Assembly: GCA_003427395.1 (NCBI GenBank)
Contig: BFEA01000182.1
Span: 326,707 to 378,032 of the forward strand
Length of the DNA: 51,326 nt
From: Chara braunii
Taxonomy: Eukaryota; Streptophyta; Charophyceae; Charales; Characeae
Reading direction: 5' to 3'
This document shows positions 1-10,059 of the stretch, in pieces; the stretch's first letter is position 1, and every line of letters starts with the position of its first letter. The position numbers and the translations under genes were made by a program. The notes beneath the pieces were generated by a model that saw nothing but the letters and a program-made list of their open reading frames with translations, was not told where the DNA came from and did no database searches.

Positions 1-768
1 GCAGCCTCATACACAGACAGTTGGGAGGCCCAACCGAATGAGGCCCAGTAGCTGCACCAGAGGCGCAGCATCTTGGGGCCTACTGGAAGCTTCTGGGCCC
101 AGGCCAGTCCAGCCAGGCTGCGGAACGAGGCAGGCTCTTTCCATATAGGAAAGAGCTCGCTGCCTGGGCATTCGGGGGCACTTGCTGGCTGGCCCAGCGC
201 TGCTGGAGCGATAGCTCGCGTGCTGGCTGTTGGCAATGGAGCAAGAGGCTGCGCACGTGCGGTCGTGTGGTGAAGAAGGGCGCTGCTGAGGGCAGCGCCA
301 TAGCCCAGCCTCCATAGCTGGCTGTGGGCTTGGACATACAGTGAGCGCAGGGGTGGTCTACGGGTGTACAACAAAGGGAGACATGGGAGAGAGTCAAGGG
401 GGAGAGAGAAGGATGATGATGATGATGTGAGGGCACATACCTGGTATTGGCGATGGTTCTGCATGGGTGACATCTTGAAGTACTTCGGGTGCTGTTGACG
501 TCAACAGTTGCATTGTCAATTAGTAGGCTAGTAGTAGCTGTGTAGGGAGTAGGATGGGCGCCGAGCGCCAGGTAGGGAGATAGAGACTGGGTACATATGT
601 TGGTGGTGGCGAGAGCAAGCTCTCATTGACATTGATTTCCAGTGCTACGATTCTCCGTGGTGTTATATTGGTGCAGTGCTGCTTCCTGAACACTGTGTTA
701 CGATTTGGCTTTCAATGTGATTGTGTAATCCGAATATTGTCACCTCGCTTCTGTTCATTTTCCTTGCA
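1..768 (+). other. Upstream flank, probably ending in the 5' LTR of the first gypsy element
   Basis: No gene is recognisable here. A tRNA-type primer site follows at 772, so the bases ending in TTGCA at 764-768 should be the 3' end of a 5' LTR. The LTR start cannot be placed because the element has no surviving 3' LTR for comparison. The stretch is GC-rich with short simple runs (GATGAT at 411-428) and a small GAGAGC/GCTCTC hairpin near 611-624. The short ORFs on both strands show no family resemblance. Confidence 0.35.
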
Positions 769-771
769 ATT

Positions 772-783
772 TGGTATCGGAGC
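772..783 (+). promoter_or_regulatory. Primer-binding site (initiator tRNA-Met type) of plus-strand gypsy element
   Basis: TGGTATCGGAGC closely matches the TGGTATCAGAGC sequence that plant LTR retrotransposons use to anneal initiator tRNA-Met for minus-strand DNA synthesis. It sits three bases after an LTR-like CA end (767-768) and upstream of gag on the same strand. The same TTGCAATTTGGTATC context recurs in reverse complement at 10579-10599, so two related elements lie in opposite orientation. Confidence 0.65.
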
Positions 784-2056
784 TGGTTCGAACTGCGCTC
801 ATTGGTTCTTCGCAAGAGCTGTTCGGTGCTTCGCACGAGGTGTGGGGCAGTGATAAGGCTGGGGCGTTGAACGTAAGGCGGCCCAGGGTCGTGTGGGCGC
901 GCCACGAAGCTATGTGGTGACATTAGGGGTATATGCTGGATGATGAGAGCTCGCTGATGTGGCATTTAAGCCGAAGTGGAACTGCATTCTGCTGTTGGTT
1001 GTGCCGAGGCAAAGACCGGTCATCATAAATGCACATCAAGTTGCCGGTGAGAAATCTGTGGTTGGGGGCAACATTATGAGGTACGTTGCTTCCTTCCTTA
1101 TCTACCCTCTTCATTGCTTCTTACCGTGAGGAAGTGAGTCTTGTCTTGAGAGTCCTCTCAATGTGAGGTGTTGGGAGCGCTCAACCTTGAGAGTCGACAT
1201 TCTTCCTGGGCAGCAAGCTGGTGGGAGACGGGCGTTGCCTCTGAAGGGCCCTGGATGAAGCACTCGGGTCATGGTCACCATGCCAACCCGCTGGGACTAG
1301 TACACGCATGCTTTGCCGCAAGTCCTTGGTTCTGCTGCTGTGCAATAGAGGTCATGCAGGGCATGCCAGCCCTTTGAACAGACGCTTACCAGACCGTCTC
1401 TAAATATTTCTGGCAGGGACTCGGTGTTGATTCTGGCTGTGATCGTCGTCCTGTCTGTGAAGTTAAATAATTCCTGAGGAGTTACGGGGATCTCCTTAAA
1501 TGCCTCCTGATCAGCCACATTAAACCGGGTGTAAGGCTCGTTGCATGCGAGGATAAATAATGTGCAGGGGCTGGCAGGTTAGGCGTTGACTTGGGGCACA
1601 GGGGTGGGCCGGATTGCACACCTTTAGACACGCTGCTCAACCAGATGCCTAGGAACGTCGACACAAAGTGACTACTCAAGAGGTATACAGGAAAAGGGTT
1701 GGATTCCGGTAACTGTTCGTGGTGGCATTAATTAGATAAATTGCCATCCAGCATACATCTCTGCAGGGAACGTTATTTTTATTTTTTATTTTTTATTATT
1801 TAGGTTTACGGACTTGACTAACAACTGACAGACAACTGCAGATAGAGTAAAATATTCTTTGCTGCAATGCCATCTGTATTAGAGTAATCTAAAAATAGAC
1901 TTGATATCTTTTGTAGGATCTGACATTGGTTGACACCTAACCACCTAACTGTTTCTGTCCAGGCCGAGCGAATTTAGTTGTACATTATAATCGGTTGTGT
2001 CATGCTCAGGTAGGATTCAGTGCGGATTCTAGTTTAGATCACACACACTGTATCTC
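784..2056 (+). other. Gypsy leader between primer site and gag
   Basis: No protein-coding family is seen in either strand over this 1.27 kb. It corresponds to the untranslated leader between the primer site and the first gag ATG. It includes a T/A-rich tract at about 1770-1800. The ORFs present are short and overlap on both strands. Confidence 0.4.
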
Positions 2057-3980
2057 ATGAGTGATGCAAGCACTAGTGGGGAGGAGTTGTTAGTGGACGA
2101 CCGTAGGACTACTCGTAGAACTGCTCTCAGTCGCCTTTGACTTTCCTAGAGTTTGGTCCAGGAGACGAGAGGAGACTGCGGAGAGAGGCTAAAGAGAGAG
2201 CAGTTGCAAGGAGAGCGAGGGACTCCTCGACCAGCGCCAGGTCTAGGACTACAGCTAGTACTTGTACGACCATGGCTACTTCCTCTACCATGTTGCAGGC
2301 TTCTTCACAGGTCACTTCGTTGGGAGTTAGTCAAAGTGGTTCTCGAGTTTCCATTAGCCAGAGTGTTGGCTTGCAAGTCAGCCACCAGACTCAACTCACG
2401 CTGAAGGATTATGAGATCCTCCAAGCAGAAGAACTTCAGGATGAGTTGCAGCGGCAGTTGGATGAAGCAGCAGAGAGGAGAAGGAGAGCTATAATGAGGA
2501 AAGTTAGACTAGGTAGTAGATTGCAGGAGCTAGGCAAGCTAGAAGCACTAGATGAGTCAACACTTGATCCTGCGATGCGAGCACTGCGTAACTCGCTCCT
2601 GTGTGTGGTGGAGACGCAGGTAGTTCAACAAGAGGTGTTGGGTGAACTACTGGTAGGCCAAAAACGAATTCTGGCTGCACTACAGGCTCCTCACCCGTTG
2701 ATGAGGCAACCTCTGTTTGCTGTAGCTCCCCCTTCGGGTGCGGGTCCATCAGTGACATTGCCGCTGGTAGGGCTTTCATTTTCACCTATGTTTGGCATGC
2801 CCCCTCTGGGTGGTTACATAGCAACTAGTGGTCTGGTTCATAGAGTCTAAGTACCATCAACGACAGTGGTTACTACAGTCCCACCGTCAACCCAGGCCCA
2901 GGTTAGTGTGCAGCAACCTGTTTCGGTGGCTATGCAGTCACTGCAGCAATCCCCTGGGCCCATGCAACCCATGCAGTGGATGCCCAAGATCCCCTTGCCG
3001 AGTCCTAAGCCCTTCTCTGGCGACAAGAAGAAGGATGAGGACCTGGACACCTGGGTAAGGATTGTGCCTACCTATGTGAGGCACAAGCTTAGCAGACCAG
3101 AGCAGGAAGTCATAGTGGCTGCCTCCTTTCTAGAAGGATCAGCAACACGCTGGTTAAATGGTCTACTGCAGCAACAGGGCTATGGTCAGAATTCGATGAC
3201 TGGGCCCAATCTCAGACATTGGAACATTTCATACGGACTATGTATGCTAGGTGGCACGACCCGCAAGGTGCTCAAAAGGCCATCAACGCGATCAACATTC
3301 TGAGTACCAAAAGGTACCGGATTGTTCGCGAAGTCACATACGTCGTAGAAAGATTGATCATGGTACTGGGTGTGCAGTATAACCCACAGGTACTTCTCAC
3401 ATATTATTTGCGATGTTTACCTACAAACGTCAAGAATAAACTGGTGGATGAGGCCTATATAGACCAGCATGACTTTGCTTCTGATATAGAGGCAAAGCTT
3501 GGGTCCGCTCATCAGGGACCAGTAGATGGTTGGGAGGAAGAAGCTTCCCCAAGACTGGAAGAAGAAAGGTCAACTCATGTTTGTTGACCACAATGGTCGA
3601 ACAACTGAGATTGACGAGTTCCCAGACTTAGGGGAGGAGACAGAGCAAGATGGGGCCAATGAGACTTCGGATGGGGGAGTCGTGGCACCCATAAGAGAAA
3701 AGGCTAGGGGGATCGGGAAGAAGAAGGTAGTACGGTCCACGGGCCAGGGCGACCAAGGAATGCCTGCCTGGGTAAAACTTGGTTTAGAGTACGAGGTTTG
3801 GTATGACCGAGTTGCTAGGGGTACTTGCATGAACTGTGGCAACTATGGCCACATGTCCAGGACATGCCGAGGCAAAAAAGACACTACGAAGGTGGCATCA
3901 CCAACTGTGGTAGGCTTATCTTCGAACCTTGGCAGTGCTTCTGCGAGCACTTCGCAGGGAAACACCTCGGGCCAGTAGGA
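2057..3980 (+). pseudogene. gag: gag polyprotein remnant with CCHC zinc knuckle
   Basis: The probable original start is the ATG at 2057, whose product opens MSDASTSGEE. A stop at 2138-2140 and a frameshift move the frame to 2137 onward. That frame has an Arg/Ser-rich stretch, a Gln/Glu/Arg-rich coiled-coil segment (about 2400-2560) and, after an in-frame TAA at 2848-2850, the segment containing PKPFSGDKKKDEDLDTWV (2998-3054), which is typical of a retrotransposon gag core. Two more frame changes lead to a zinc knuckle, CX2CX4HX4C, at 3826-3867. The knuckle would bind the element's RNA during packaging. Family assignment is firm; the copy is nonfunctional. Confidence 0.85.
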
Positions 3981-4189
3981 GTTTTAGCCGCTCTTACTCA
4001 CGCTGAAGTGGTTACGTTGCCTTCTCTACTTCAGGCGTTGGCCAAGGCTAGTGGCCCACACATCGCCTCGCAAACACATTCAGACCCACCGACGCTCTGT
4101 TCGAGAGATGTGTCCGAGTCCCTAGAAGAGTTACAATCTGAGTGGTCAGGGAAGGACCCCAGAGATTCTTGGGCGATGATCAGTAGAGG

Positions 4190-4475
4190 TCCAAAGGGTG
4201 AGCATTTCGTGGTAGAGGTTGATGCAGGTGGCCGCAAAGTTGGCGCCTTTGTAGACATAGGCTCTACGCGGAACTTTATCAGTCGTGCTTGTGTGGATAG
4301 ACTGCGCTTAGGGGACCAAGTGCAGCGGCTTAGCAGAACTGTAGCTTCTACGCTGGCTAACAAGCACCAAATGTTGGTTAAAGACTATGTCAAGGACGTA
4401 GTCTGTACCTTCTCCTATGGAGGAGGGGAAGTGAGGCATAAAATCTCATTCCTCGTTAGTGACAACCAATGGTAG
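4190..4475 (+). pseudogene. Retropepsin-like aspartic protease remnant
   Basis: This is the processing protease of the gypsy polyprotein. The frame running 3825-4475 contains FVDIGSTRNFIS, matching the usual (L/V)DSGAS.NFIS active-site segment. The codons at 4254-4262 read Asp-Ile-Gly where an active enzyme has Asp-Ser/Thr-Gly, so the site is damaged. The following residues (LANKHQM, then FLVSDNQW) fit the rest of the fold, but the frame is lost before the flap-distal ILGMDWL-type segment. It overlaps the end of the gag frame, as expected for a frameshifted gag-pol. Confidence 0.75.
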
Positions 4476-5858
4476 ATGTGTTAGATTGCAAAAGTTTAAA
4501 GCTAGCAGTCTGATAGAAAACTACGGGTGCATGTGTGCATCATCTTTCTATAACTACTATAAGCAAAATCGGGAGGAGGGCATGTATCTAGTCTCTGTCT
4601 CTGAAAAAGGGGAGGCCGTTAAAACACCCCCAGAGATAGAATCAGTCATTGCACAATATTCCGACATTTTTTAGGAGCCCACAGGCGTGGTAGAAAGGGA
4701 GGTGGTCCATGCGATAGAGGTTGTCCCAGGTAGTAAGGTACCTAGAGGACGAATCTATAGGATGTCTCCTGCGGAGTTGGATGAGCTTCGCTGCCAGCTC
4801 AAGGAGCTCACAGAAAAGGGATGGATTCGGCCTAGTACCTCCCCTTACTGTGCGCCAGTTTTATTTGTCCCAAAGAAGGGAGGTACCTTGAGGATGTGCA
4901 TTGACTATAGGGGCCTCAATATGCCATCACTGTTAGGAACACGGAGCCCCTACCCCGCATCGACGACCTACTGGATAGAGTGTAGGGATGCCGGTGCCTT
5001 ACTAGATAGATCTAAAGTCTGGATAACATCAAATTGCTATTAGACCTGAGGACCAGCACAGAACCGCATTCAGACCAGGTACGGTCTGTACGAGTTTGTG
5101 GTGATGCCCTTCGGCCTATGCAATGCGCCTGGGACATTCCAACACGCAATGAATAGGATCTTTCATGATTACTTAGATAAGTTTATCGTCGTGTACCTTG
5201 GCGATATCCTCATCTTTAGTAAGACTGTAGAGGAGCATGCTGAGCACTTGAAAATAGTGCTAGGGCTCCTAAAACAGCACCAGTACAAGGTTGACTTGGA
5301 GAAATGCGAGTTTGGTCGCACCGAGATCTTGTACTTGGGCAGAAGGGTTGAGGCGATATTCAAAGGTGGCCAGCATTCGTGACTGGCCCAGACCTCAGAC
5401 TGTTACTGAGGTCAGATCGTATTTGGGGATGACGGGCTACTACCGTTCGTTTGTGAAGAACTATAGTACTATAGCTTCCCCATTAACAGATCTAACTCGA
5501 CTTGACACCCCTTGGGAATGGACAAAAGAGTGTGAGGCGGCCTTTAAGAAATTGAAGTATGCTCTAACACACTATGAAGTCCTCAAGCTCCCGGATCCTG
5601 ATCAGCCCTTTGTCGTGACCAGAGACGCCAACCAATATGCCATAGGCGCCGTCCTTGCGCAAAAGGATGGGAAAAAGTTGAGACCTGTCGAGTATGTGAG
5701 TAAAAAGATGCCATCTCAGAAACTAGCCAGGTCCACTTATGAGCGTGAGCTATATGCCCTGTATAGAGCGCTGGTACATTGGAGACACTATCTCCTTGGC
5801 AGATTCTTCTATGTGAGATCTGATCATGAGACCTTGCGCTGGATTAAGACACAACCGG
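4459..5858 (+). pseudogene. pol: Reverse transcriptase / RNase H remnant of gypsy pol
   Basis: A linker (4459-4674) ends in a stop. RT resumes at 4687 and includes [15 protein letters not shown] and [12 protein letters not shown] frameshift near 4925 scrambles the next block, and a deletion removes part of the KIDLRSGYHQ region. The frame recovers at 5098 with VMPFGLCNAPGTFQ. The catalytic YxDD box reads Tyr-Leu-Gly-Asp (5194-5205), so one metal-binding Asp is lost. A frame change near 5300 gives the RNase H part: YYRSFVKNYS, the FVVTRDANQYAIGAVLAQ segment, YERELYAL and RSDHETLRWIKTQP, where homology ends abruptly at repeat A. The protein beyond about 5858 is chimeric. Confidence 0.9.
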
Positions 5859-6330
5859 TGTCGAGTGTATCGGTCCGGCACCGCACAAGGCAGCCGGGAC
5901 CCTCCCGGCCGCGTCACGCAGGAGTCGGTCTGATCCTCGTCGCAAATGCATATGGAGCTTCCGCAAGCCGCTCTGCGCCAGCCACACCTCTAGCGAGCCC
6001 CTACGACAGGATAGGGCCTACGCGAGGCACGACTTACCTCCACCTTACGGGAGCTGTCACCTCCCTTCGGTGGGCCTATCCCCGCCGAGCTACCAGTCCA
6101 CAGTACGAAAGCTAATCAATTGCAATCGCAAAGGTGGACCAGCCGAAGGCGTTTCTCGTTCGCTGTAGCATTGGGGGTACGCACGGTATTACGCCGCTAT
6201 CGAACCCGCACGCGAACCGACATCTTGGGGGGCTGAGGTCCCAAGTGCGACTCGTCGCCGGTCGACTATGACACATCCCACACGCCACACACAGACCACT
6301 ATAAAGAACATAAAAAATAAAAACACACAC
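5859..6330 (+). repeat. Dispersed repeat A, copy 1
   Basis: This begins TGTCGAGTGTATCGGTCC and is matched in the same orientation at 48176-48600, where the start reads TGTCGAGCGCATCGGTCC. Shared blocks include CCCCTACGACAGGATAGGG, ATCCCCGCCGAGCTAC, a TGCAATCGCA-containing block and a CGTTGTAGCAT-type block. The left boundary is sharp because it cuts the gypsy RNase H at 5858. The right boundary is not clear; similarity fades near 6320. The TG start would suit an LTR, but no matching end or primer site was found, so the class is open. Confidence 0.75.
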
Positions 6331-6458
6331 ACATGCACGTACATATACATATACAGAACGACACTGAACAAACAACGCGACAACACTCTTAGTCCCTTAG
6401 TAGCCATCCCATAACTCTCTGATGCGGAAATCGGATAGGCGTCGCGCGCGAGACTTAG

Positions 6459-6465
6459 TATAAAA
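6459..6465 (+). promoter_or_regulatory. TATA-box-like element inside or after repeat A
   Basis: TATAAAA lies in a GC-rich context, about 60 bases upstream of an ATG that opens a short hydrophobic ORF at 6527. The spacing suits a Pol II core promoter with a short leader. This is sequence pattern only. Confidence 0.35.
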
Positions 6466-6526
6466 CCGCGCGGATGCAAGGCTAACTCGTATCGACTCGC
6501 AATGCAAGCAAACGCAAGTAGTCACA

Positions 6527-6664
6527 ATGATGGCGTTCTATGTAGTACCCATACTCATGCTGTCCGCGTTAATCTCGAGGGCCGCACTCGATACTCAAGT
6601 GTCGGCTGACACGCGCCTTGAGGGATTTATCTCTCGACGCTGGACAACCGCCAAGTGCGATTGA
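6527..6664 (+). CDS. Short ORF with signal-peptide-like N-terminus (45 aa), hypothetical
   Basis: The product starts MMAFYVVPILMLSALISRAA, a hydrophobic stretch that resembles a secretory signal with possible cleavage after the small residues. It ends at a TGA at 6662-6664. A second ORF in another frame starts at 6655, so the two may be one frameshifted protein of about 105 residues. A TATA-like box lies about 60 bases upstream. No family is recognised. It may be a captured or element-encoded secreted peptide, or chance. Confidence 0.25.
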   Translation: MMAFYVVPILMLSALISRAALDTQVSADTRLEGFISRRWTTAKCD

Positions 6665-6843
6665 GAACCACACCCTCTTCTGCACCCTGCGAAGAGTGGG
6701 TGGTACACAGGTTCACACCTGTGGTGGCAATCGTCTCTAATCGCCCTGGAGACCAGCTTTATCATTCGGAGCCTGGAGAGAAATCAAGGGGTTTGACTCT
6801 GACGGCTGCCACAGACTACAACGTCCAACCATATAAATTCTAA
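6655..6843 (+). CDS. Hypothetical small ORF (62 aa), possible continuation of the 6527 ORF
   Basis: The product contains PCEEWVVHRFTPVVAIVSN and a Gly/Glu/Ser-rich end, and it stops at 6841-6843. It overlaps the end of the signal-like ORF by 10 bases in another frame. A one-base indel would join them. The A-rich stretch after the stop leads into the 6902-6933 hairpin. No known domain is recognised. Confidence 0.2.
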   Translation: MRLRTTPSSAPCEEWVVHRFTPVVAIVSNRPGDQLYHSEPGEKSRGLTLTAATDYNVQPYKF

Positions 6844-6901
6844 AAAGCAAAGGCTAAAAGGGGGAGTCCTTTTTCTCTCGAAAACATAACCTATTTAACC
6901 C

Positions 6902-6933
6902 TTTCGTGCGGTCACAGTTTTGGCCGCACGAAA
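6902..6933. other. Perfect 10-bp stem hairpin
   Basis: TTTCGTGCGG at 6902-6911 pairs exactly with CCGCACGAAA at 6924-6933 around a 12-base loop. It lies about 60 bases after the stop of the small ORF pair, followed by AT-rich DNA. It could be a 3'-end or RNA structural element; function unknown. Confidence 0.6.
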
Positions 6934-7220
6934 CACTCAAGGCATACGTATTTACATATATAGAGAGGGTTATTAAATAGGATGATCACTTCTCACAGTC
7001 ACAGTGGGACTCCTCTCAGCCATATATATATGTATGTGAGCGCATGCAGTCAAATCCAAAGTCCGAATCACTAAACATACCTGCAATCACATCAAAGATT
7101 CAACCAAAAGTCCATGCACTATTTGTCAATAGAAGGTGGGTAAGATGAAGAACACTCACCGACTCGTTTGACGAGCACCATCATCACCTCCTGATCCAAC
7201 TTCTTCTTAGTGACCATCGA

Positions 7221-7690
7221 TCAAAAAGCTGGGTAACTCGTACAACAGAAAGATAGAGAAGAGTCAGAGCCAGACTTATGATACAACTTAATCGCTCGCA
7301 GTTCGGACTTCTCGTCCTTGAGTTTGACAATTTTATCTTTGAATTTAACTTCTGGGTCGGCTTCCTCATGCCAATCCATACCCAGAATCAAGTCAAAGGG
7401 TAAATTCTTCTCTATAAGGAAGGATACCTCGTGTAAAATTTTCTTGCCTTCTTTGGTCCTGTAACACTTGACACGATCGACGTATTGAGAGACAGTGATC
7501 GTGCTCTTATCAGCCAGTATAGACGTGATAGGTCTAGGCAAATCCTTCACCTTCATTCCCAGATGCAATTTTCAAATTGCCTTCTCTGAGATATAAGACC
7601 ACGTCGATCTCGGATCTAACAGAGCACCTACTCGCGAGTGCACAATCTCAACATCCGCGATCATTAACTCACCCTTAGATTTTGCTTTCT
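7221..7690 (-). pseudogene. Aspartic protease remnant of minus-strand gypsy element
   Basis: On the minus strand, the segment ALLDPRSTWSYISEKAI lies at the active-site position, but the tripeptide reads Asp-Pro-Arg instead of Asp-Ser/Thr-Gly. After a stop near 7570 the frame continues with LADKSTITVSQYV and LPFDLILGMDW, the conserved C-terminal protease block. The remaining KFKDKIVKLK is the linker that normally precedes RT. RT itself is missing. Confidence 0.75.
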
Positions 7691-7905
7691 TCGCCCACGA
7701 ACTCCTTAGTGCGATTAGTTCATTACCGAGTTCGTCAAGGGAATCGTCCAGTGAGACAGAACAAAGAATTACGTCAGGGTGGTCTGGGCGACGGGCGGAA
7801 GAAGAGCCATCCTCTGCCTTGAGAGTCGAAGGGGTAGAAGGGTTGTAGGCGCCTTACCTTTTTCTTCGTCTTTACCCTTCGACTCAGTAGCATCAGATGC
7901 TACTC

Positions 7906-8241
7906 CTACTGGCTGCTCGCTTTTGGGTTACGGATAAGTGGGCACCAAGCGATGACATGCCCCACGGTGCCACACTTGAGGCACTGACGATTGTCCATCT
8001 TGGACTTCCACTCCTCCCTCGTCATGTTCATCTTTTCCCAAGGTCTCCCGAACGCGATGCCGGGATGCTCGGGAAACGAGCGTGGCCTCTTCTTCTTCTT
8101 CCATTGGTTTTGGCCTCCCTTGTTGGCCAATACGGCAGTGACATCACCCTTCTCAGATTCACTGCCGCCGTTACCTCCTCCTCCCTCAGTCTCACCAAGA
8201 GGTAACTTCTCCACTGTTTCATCATCAAATAACACAAGCAT
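7906..8241 (-). pseudogene. gag: gag C-terminus with CCHC zinc knuckle, minus strand
   Basis: The product has a basic stretch (KKKKRPRSFPEH) and then a CX2CX4HX4C knuckle (CLKCGTVGHVIAWC) encoded at 7942-7983. It overlaps the upstream gag-core frame (8225-8746) by 17 bases in a different frame, showing a frameshift. The knuckle binds nucleic acid in gag proteins. Confidence 0.8.
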
Positions 8242-8746
8242 ATGATCCTGGCGCTTTTGCCGCCAGAGGACCCGCTTGCCGTACCCACCAACCGGTCCCG
8301 TCTTGACAACTGAAGCGTATGGTCATCTGCTCTCGTTGGAGAGCGAGATCGCGAAACTGTCGATAGTTATACTTACCAGACTTAGCTTCGGCCACGAGCT
8401 GTCCACGAATGGGCTCGGGCAATGCACGTGAGTAGATGTAAAGAACCTGGTTGTCCTGAAGGTTCAGTCCAGGTACCTGCAAGAGACGATCCACTTCACG
8501 AGACAAGGCATCGACAAAAGTCCAACGTTTTTGGCCTATCGTGGTGAGTTCATCGAAAGCCTTATCGGCTGTCGTCTTGTCCAGGAACCTCTCCTTAATC
8601 TTCTGGAGGAATTGCTTGAGAGTAAGGGTCTTGGCGCATTCACCAGTATCTTCTAAGCCACCAGCATTGGCCTCTGCCAGCACCCATTCTTTGGCCACTC
8701 CTCCCAGACAAGACGTGGAGAAAGCAACATGACTCTCGGGTTCCAC
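8225..8746 (-). pseudogene. gag: Retrotransposon gag core domain, minus strand
   Basis: This segment matches the capsid-like gag core of plant gypsy elements: GGVAKEWVLAEA, FLQKIKERFLDKTTADKAF and LSREVDRLLQVPGLN, then LPEPIRGQLVAEAKSGKYN. It forms the multimerisation part of gag. It connects through a frameshift near 8760-8860 to the coiled-coil N-terminal part, where the in-between frame reads LPSTYSNKKDENLLSWIAEI. Confidence 0.85.
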
Positions 8747-8863
8747 GGGTGCGGTACTACAATAAGTCTAGATCTCGGCAATCCACGACAACAAGTTTTC
8801 ATCTTTCTTGTTGCTGTAGGTGGAAGGCAACTTCATTTTCACCTTTTCTTTCTTCTTGGGGTT

Positions 8864-9784
8864 TTACGCTTCTTTTGCCGGTTCTTCTTTCAATCCGGTG
8901 GGTTCTTCTTTCTTCTCTTCCGGCTTCTCAGATTCTTTCTTAGAACCTTCGGCTTTCTTGGGCGTGACCCGTTTCATTGCATCCTTCATTAATTTTTCTC
9001 GGGGTTCTTTCTTATCTTCTCCCCCCTTGGTCACCTCCTCATTCACCACCTTATCTTTCCCTTTCATCATTCTTGTCATGGACTCAATCGCGATGGTGTT
9101 GTGGTCAATCTTCTTTTCAAGATGCACGAGGTAGACCATGATAGACTGGAGAATAGATGCAACCTCGCTTCCTGCTTCTTCGTAATGGAATTTTTCCCTC
9201 AACATGTCCATCACTCTTTCCTCTTCCTCTTGCTGTTCTTTCAGTCTCCTGTATTCTTCAACTTTTCTTCTCTCCTCTTTCAATGTGTTCTCTAATTGTC
9301 TGATATTTTCCTCCATCACATCCAGAGACAATTGTGGTTCTCTTCTTTCAACCATTTCTTCTTTCTTCCCTGTTCTTCCCGCCTGGTCTAATTTTTCAAG
9401 GCTCTCGATGACGTACCGATCAAGGACCATTCGTCCTTGTCTTATGAGGTTTTCTACCCTCTTGCCTGTCTCCATCATCTGAACAGCAGTTTCAGCGTCC
9501 TGCAGGTCTCCCTCTGCATTACACAGATTGACCTGTCCGTGAACATGCTGTTCAGCCTCCGGACCGGCACCATGTATTTCACCGAGCAGCTGGCGGAGGA
9601 GACCCAACAGAGTCTGTCGCCTTCCATCAATCTGACCCCGGGTTTTCAGTTCCACTCCCTCTTCATCGGCAAAGACTGTGAGAGGGATGGAAAAGAAGAA
9701 GAGCGGTATGAACCGAGTCAAGATAGAGGCATGCAAACACTTCCAAAGAGAGTTCATTCTGCCAAGCATGCAAATGCCGCACAA
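8864..9784 (-). pseudogene. gag: gag N-terminal coiled-coil region (306 codons), minus strand
   Basis: The frame opens with a Met and a hydrophobic stretch (FIPLFFFSIPLTVFADEEG) that may be chance. It then runs into a long heptad-like coiled coil (ENIRQLENTLKEERRKVEEY and onward) and a very Lys/Glu-rich C-terminus (KKESEKPEEKKEEPTG). There is no catalytic motif. The position between primer site and gag core argues for an element-encoded gag extension. The plus-strand gypsy gag at 2137 also has a coiled coil in the same place. Confidence 0.6.
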
Positions 9785-10059
9785 TAAATAAAATTAAAAG
9801 ACAAAAATAAATTCCACGGCGCATGCTACACTTACAGCAAGAATTGTTGAAGGCAAATACAAAGAAACAGATATTATCAGTTTTCTAATACTATTTTGCT
9901 GTCTGATTTTCCTAATCTAAGTGTGATGACATTCTACCGTATATGTGCAGGTACCGCAGCCACGGCCAGTGTGATCAAGACATCAGCACACAGGTGAGTA
10001 TGCAAGGACACCACAGAACAGCCAACAGATAAGTAGGAAACCAACACAACAATCACAAA

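Larger units (their letters stand above)
772..5858 (+). mobile_element. Ty3/gypsy LTR retrotransposon, degenerate, 3'-truncated
   Basis: The order is primer site, about 1.27 kb leader, gag with CCHC knuckle, aspartic protease, reverse transcriptase, RNase H. Protease-RT-RNase H order with the MPFGL box is typical of Ty3/gypsy. The copy is dead: stops at 2848-2850 and 4672-4674, frameshifts near 2138, 3300, 3560, 4925 and 5300, and damaged catalytic residues in protease and RT. Homology stops inside the RNase H tether at 5858, where repeat A begins. No integrase or 3' LTR follows on this strand nearby. A degenerate integrase end at 20.2-21.0 kb is too far away to assign to it. Confidence 0.9.

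Noticed and set aside
5859-7200. Repeat A as the 3' LTR of the minus-strand gypsy element
   Set aside because: Its sequence does not match the DNA beyond the primer site at 10594, where the paired 5' LTR would be.
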